The notes below the pieces were generated by a model, which saw only the letters and a program-made list of their open reading frames with translations, did not search any database and was not told the origin of the DNA. Positions 60,160-64,000 of a stretch of 64,000 nucleotides of DNA are shown one piece after another. Within the stretch, counting starts at the first letter, position 1; each line of letters begins with the position of its first letter. This DNA comes from Breviolum minutum Mf 1.05b.01 (lineage: Eukaryota; Sar; Dinophyceae; Suessiales; Symbiodiniaceae). Location: NCBI GenBank assembly GCA_000507305.1, contig DF239931.1, positions 62,001 to 126,000 of the forward strand, written 5' to 3'. A program made the position numbers and the translations under genes.

Positions 60160-60890
60160 TCTTATGATCTCCCATGTCTGAATGCATATTATAGGCTAGG
60201 TGTGTGCGCGTGTGTGTGTGTGTCTGATGTTTTCAGAAAAGGGTTGTCAACGAAATAGGGAAAAGGAAAAAACAAAAACAAGCTATCATATCGCCATCAT
60301 TCGACATCAATCACCAAGGAATCTTCAACCCTAAGGTCCTGCCGAATTATCTGGCCTAAAGGGCCTTGATTCAACGATTTCATAGAGCCACCCTGAGCGA
60401 ATGGGCTCTACCGCATTCAACCACCAATCCAGGAAGCGCACGTAGCATGCAGTCAAACATCTATCCACGTCACAACAACTCCTTGGTTGGAGACCACAGG
60501 TGTTGGCAACTCAGATTTTTGGTTTCAGCTCCCTTTTGTGGCCAATATGGTAGTTATATATTATATTAAATATTATATGATGTCATATGTAGTTAGTTAT
60601 AGGAAATTTTGCCACCCCACCCAAAAACCCACCCCCCCAAACACGGAACTGTATACAAATTTGAAACAACTATTTCATGTGTCTTACCAGGTTCCACCTG
60701 GACTTCGACACTAGTCGATATTAATCCCTACCAACCATTACAAACTGACAACATGCTGATTGAATGGGCTACTTGTGAAGGGCCCGGGTTGGAGGGGTGC
60801 CTGCGGGTATGTAGAGATTCCATGAGGTTTTTCTGAATTTGAGAGGTTTCACTTTTTTTCCCTTTTCACCAGATCATACCTATGGCACGC
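60160..60890. other. Gap between channel 2 and the next gene
   Basis: Includes a (GT)n run at about 60200-60222 and an AT-rich patch at 60545-60605. No supportable exon. Confidence 0.4.
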
Positions 60891-60899
60891 ACGAACGAA

Positions 60900-62500
60900 C
60901 TTTATCGAAACCCGAGCCTCTGCTTTAGAGACTGGGGAGTCTCGAGGGCCGGCATCACCGAGGCCCATGGGACCGCACTCTTGTTCGCTGTCATCTTCCT
61001 GCTTTTTCCGGTCAAGATCCGTGGGCTCTCACAGCTGCCAACCTCGCACAAGTTGGAGCTGCGGGGAAGCCAGGGTTTTTTTTCGGGCCAAAAAATCCTT
61101 CCCCGTTGTATTTTTGGTCAACCCCCGAAAAAAAACCAGCTGCGATGCCTGCGATTCTTGAGATGCATGGGACGTAAGTGAGGGTCTCTTCGGTTTGGGA
61201 TGCTCTGTGATGTCAATGGTTAATGACGGGAGCAGGTCACCATGGTCTTCAAAGGTGTTGCACCGAGCCAGGAGTCTTGAGATGTCCGACTCATACCTGG
61301 AAAATCCGAAAAAAGGGCAAATTCACCATTCAATGCTTCCAAATTCCAAGAAAATCCCCATTCTCAACGGGTCAGGTTGCTTGGCTTGAACTTGTTGAAG
61401 CAGTTCAGCAAAAGTGCTCATGGCACACCGCAGAACTGAACCCCACGCGAAGGAGCCGCGTCCGGGGCTACCACCCCCCCCCCTTTACGGGTCAGGGCTG
61501 AAGGGCTTCAACACGGCATCAGCATGGGTCATCGTCTTCAGCGGAACATGCTTCGGCAGCATTGTTGCTCAGCACCCCAAAAAAAAACAATCAAAGACTT
61601 ATATCTATATCTATATCTATATCTATATCTATATCTATATCTATATATATATATCTATATCTATATAAATATTATATACCTAAAATAGTCAATAAAAGGA
61701 AAATCATGAGGTGACCAACTGGCAAATAGTTTTGCACTATTGAGTTGGACCTTCAAGTGAAACCCATCTCCTGCGATTCTCCCCAAACAAGGAGATCGAA
61801 GATGTTGAGTCCCTGGGTGATGTCCTAAGAAAGCCAAGCTCCGCAACCACTTTCTACATCTTTTCAATCCACACCCCAAAGAAATCAGAAAAAAATCGAA
61901 CCGCTTGGGGGAGAGTAAAATGAATTCCCAGGACCTCCCATGAACAAAAGTCAAAGGGCCTCATCATCTCGGTCCAGCCAGAAGGAACAAAGGCGATACT
62001 GCACGTCTTCCTTGTAGTACTTTCTTTTCACCTTGGAAAAATCCCATGCAAAAATCCCCCCACCGTCTGCCGCGAAAAAAAACGGTTTGGCGGGATCCAA
62101 TTGCAACTGGGAGACACCAATCTCACCTCACAAAAGGAGAGTCTGAGGCTACCACGCGCAGACTTCATGAGAAATGTCAGATTAGACTTGTTAGGCTTGG
62201 TTGGGCAGGAAATGAACTTCAAGAGATAGATTTTAATGAAAGAAGGCTGAAACACACTACCAACATGTGGCTAAAGAATGCAAACAACGTTAAAACACAA
62301 AAGATTCGAGGGCTTGCATGTCGATTCTGGGCACGCAAATGAGAATCACCGGTGTTCCAAAACAGCTAACCTTTAAAATTCTTGGCGGCCAAGGTCACTT
62401 TCATATCTGGCCACCTCGCCGGGGTTGCGCTCAGCCAGTGCCAAGATCAAGCGAGCCAGTTTCAATCGAAAATCCTCCCAGCCGAAAACGGGGTGGACAT
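60900..62500 (-). CDS. Exons of an unidentified minus-strand gene
   Basis: Segments that look coding: about 62380-62475 (FRLKLARLILALAERNPGEV then ARYESD, after an AG|GA acceptor), 61975-62050 (VKRKYYKEDVQYRLCSFWLD then RDDE, after CCAAG|GT), about 61735-61825 (VVAELGFLRTSPRDSTSSIS), about 61350-61415 (MSTFAELLQQVQAKQPDPLR), about 61195-61290 (ISRLLARCNTFEDHGDLLPS then LTIDITEHPKPKRPS) and a charged segment at about 60900-61050. The Met at about 61415 could start a separate small gene. The charged helical character suggests a soluble cytosolic protein. No family recognised. Confidence 0.4.
61600..61668. repeat. (TATATC)n microsatellite
   Basis: About eleven copies of a TATATC hexamer on the plus strand, grading into TATATA. 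Intronic or intergenic. Confidence 0.95.
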
Positions 62501-62604
62501 CAAAAAAAAAACCTCTCCCAACCAAAAAACTCACAACTGAAGCTGTTTGTGTTTGGAAAAATCGGGCTTCCACGCTTGCTAGAGGTATTGAAGAATACAG
62601 CTGG

Positions 62605-62750
62605 ACAGCTCAGTTTCTTCCACCACCCAACCCACAGGCATTGATTTTGAAGCGCTGGTTGGAGGTATCTCCTTTGTCTTTTGGCACCCCCACACATCCT
62701 GTGTTGGGGTGCCCCTCTCAGATTTATAACTCGCCGCCACCACTTACCTC
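62605..62750 (+). repeat. 146-bp direct repeat, copy A
   Basis: Identical, as far as I can compare base by base, to 62911-63056. Both begin ACAGCTCAGTTTCTTCC and end CCACCACTTACCTC. The two copies lie 306 bp apart (start to start). Confidence 0.97.
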
Positions 62751-62813
62751 ACCACTATTGGGTGGGTGGGTGTGGAAAAGAAAAACTATGCTCCCAAGGT
62801 GGCCAGACTCGAT

Positions 62814-62832
62814 CTTGAGCCAAAATGGCCAC
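62814..62832 (-). other. Relic dinoflagellate spliced leader
   Basis: The minus strand reads GTGGCCATTTTGGCTCAAG, 18 of 19 identical to the 3' 19 nt of the conserved dinoflagellate spliced leader (one A to G change); the two bases before it do not match. Genomic spliced-leader relics arise when trans-spliced mRNAs are reverse-transcribed and reinserted, so this marks a retroposed mRNA. It lies in the 160-bp unique spacer between the two 146-bp repeats. Confidence 0.8.
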
Positions 62833-62910
62833 CAAGGGAGCTTACCCAACCATCCACCTATACAACATCACTGTCATGCAGTCCAACTCATGCTTCATTA
62901 GACTTTTACG

Positions 62911-63056
62911 ACAGCTCAGTTTCTTCCACCACCCAACCCACAGGCATTGATTTTGAAGCGCTGGTTGGAGGTATCTCCTTTGTCTTTTGGCACCCCCACA
63001 CATCCTGTGTTGGGGTGCCCCTCTCAGATTTATAACTCGCCGCCACCACTTACCTC
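62911..63056 (+). repeat. 146-bp direct repeat, copy B
   Basis: Second copy of the block at 62605-62750. Its right end is 4 bp from the stop codon of the tyrosine-recombinase frame at 63061, so it occupies the 3' flank of that frame. Confidence 0.97.
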
Positions 63057-63060
63057 TCTG

Positions 63061-64000
63061 CTATTGCGCGGCCTTGCATTTGGCACATGTCACCTCCACG
63101 TTGCCCTTCACGAACACGTAGTGGCTGAAGTGGTAGTGCCATCCGCATTTCGTCCTCCAAGAAAAAGGTGGAGAGACTGCTAAGGTAGCTATGTTGGCGT
63201 GTACTACCTTGCTGTGTGTGCTCTGTACTCTCTCCGGTAGGTTGTCTTTTGTTTCTGCCCACTTCTCCAACTGCTCCACGGTGTCCTCTACCTTTTCCTT
63301 CACCGCTTTGAAGTCGGATTTCATCCTCTTGACTTCCATCTGTGTCTTGGCCTGTGTGTCCATCAGGGATTGCAACGAGTCCTCGCTGGCCAGCCTTTTG
63401 GCTGGGTAAAATCCTTCTACCATCTTTGGCGTCCTCAAGTTTACCGGTACTTCTTCCAAGGCCTCCTTTGCATACTCCAGGATGATGTTGGAACTCCATC
63501 GCCCTAGGTATGCTACCTGTCCCACATCCCATCCTGCCCTCATGTAGGATAGAGCTCCGGTGCGTCTGGCTGAGTGTCCTCCCACTGGCATGCCGAACGT
63601 CCTGGTCCAGCTCTTTACAATCATGTCCTTGTTGGGCGTTGCCCTGCTCCTGGTCAAGGCTATGGCGGAGTTCGTGCCGTTGAACTTTTCCACCGCGTTC
63701 ACCAATTGAGTGGACACCCAAAAGGGGCATTCCCCGGAGCACGATTGTCCACACAGGCACTGCAGCGTCCTCTTTATTCCTAAAGCTTCTTGGTCCTTCT
63801 TCGAGAATTGCCAGACTAACGTGACCTTCTTCCCCACGTAGTCCACCACGATGTCCTCTGTGCTCAAGGCTGCAATCTCTATCTCTCGCAGCATCCACAC
63901 CATACCAAAGACGAATAGTAGGTGTGGGAACTTCACCTTGCAAGTCGTGGCCCTCAACAGAAGCTCCCTCGTGAACTCCCTCCTTTCTTTCGGGACTTCT
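63061..64000 (-). mobile_element. Tyrosine recombinase (phage-integrase fold), 5' end beyond window
   Basis: Open minus-strand frame of 313 codons from the window edge to TAG at 63061; the start is outside. It carries the C-terminal catalytic set of tyrosine recombinases: Arg in VWMLREIEIAAL, His-x-x-Arg in GGHSARRTGALSYMRAGW, Trp in YLGRWSSN (in place of the second His) and the candidate nucleophile Tyr in ILEYAKEA. A Cys-rich insert (LCGQSCSGECPF) separates the first Arg from the HxxR box. Downstream come a coiled coil (about residues 215-260) and a terminal Cys pair (CAKCKAAQ). Such enzymes mobilise Crypton and DIRS-type elements; which kind this is cannot be told without the missing part. 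No internal stop, so it may be young or active. Confidence 0.8.

Overview
The window looks like nuclear DNA of a dinoflagellate, most likely a member of the Symbiodiniaceae/Suessiales. Reasons: genes are split into tiny exons (43-152 nt in the two genes I could rebuild end to end); donors are GT, GC and GA, while every acceptor in those genes is AG followed by G; a near-exact relic of the dinoflagellate spliced leader sits at 62814-62832; an inverted-repeat element at 23.2 kb carries a peptide phrase I remember from Symbiodiniaceae gene models; and all confidently identified cellular genes read on the minus strand, as in the unidirectional gene blocks known from these genomes. The species cannot be told from sequence alone.

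Layout, low to high coordinate (transcription runs high to low). 0.8-12.9 kb: scattered minus-strand coding exons of unidentified, probably extracellular proteins. 13.1-17.7 kb: a complete 26S proteasome ATPase RPT3 gene (12 exons, 392 aa), with a 344-bp CAA/TTG array in its second intron. 18.1-23.5 kb: exons of a cysteine-containing, probably secreted or membrane protein with a recurring Gly-x-Tyr-x-x-Cys-Tyr motif. 25.6-32.4 kb: hydrophobic exons of at least two multi-pass membrane proteins, plus an ankyrin-repeat reading frame. 32.7-34.1 kb: a complete ubiquitin-ribosomal protein L40 fusion gene (6 exons, 128 aa).

34.5-41 kb: few supportable genes, and a 595-bp tandem repeat flanked by a short recurrent motif. 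41.7-45.5 kb and 53.6-60.0 kb: two paralogous voltage-gated cation channel genes with S1-S6, a T-G-G-x-D-W pore motif and C-terminal EF hands. Between them lie a frameshifted AT-rich, plus-strand Cys-rich gene of possible viral origin (47.0-47.4 kb), an unidentified coiled-coil gene (48.3-51.8 kb) and a decayed coding block with in-frame stops (51.9-52.6 kb). 60.9-62.5 kb: exons of another unidentified gene. 62.6-64 kb: a perfect 146-bp duplication, the spliced-leader relic and a tyrosine-recombinase reading frame open to the window edge.

The recognised genes do not form a pathway. RPT3 and ubiquitin-L40 both serve ubiquitin-dependent protein turnover and ribosome supply, and the channels serve membrane signalling; the linkage looks like ordinary dinoflagellate gene order. 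Exon limits are exact for RPT3 and ubiquitin-L40, because the joined frames and lengths close perfectly. Elsewhere they are approximate.
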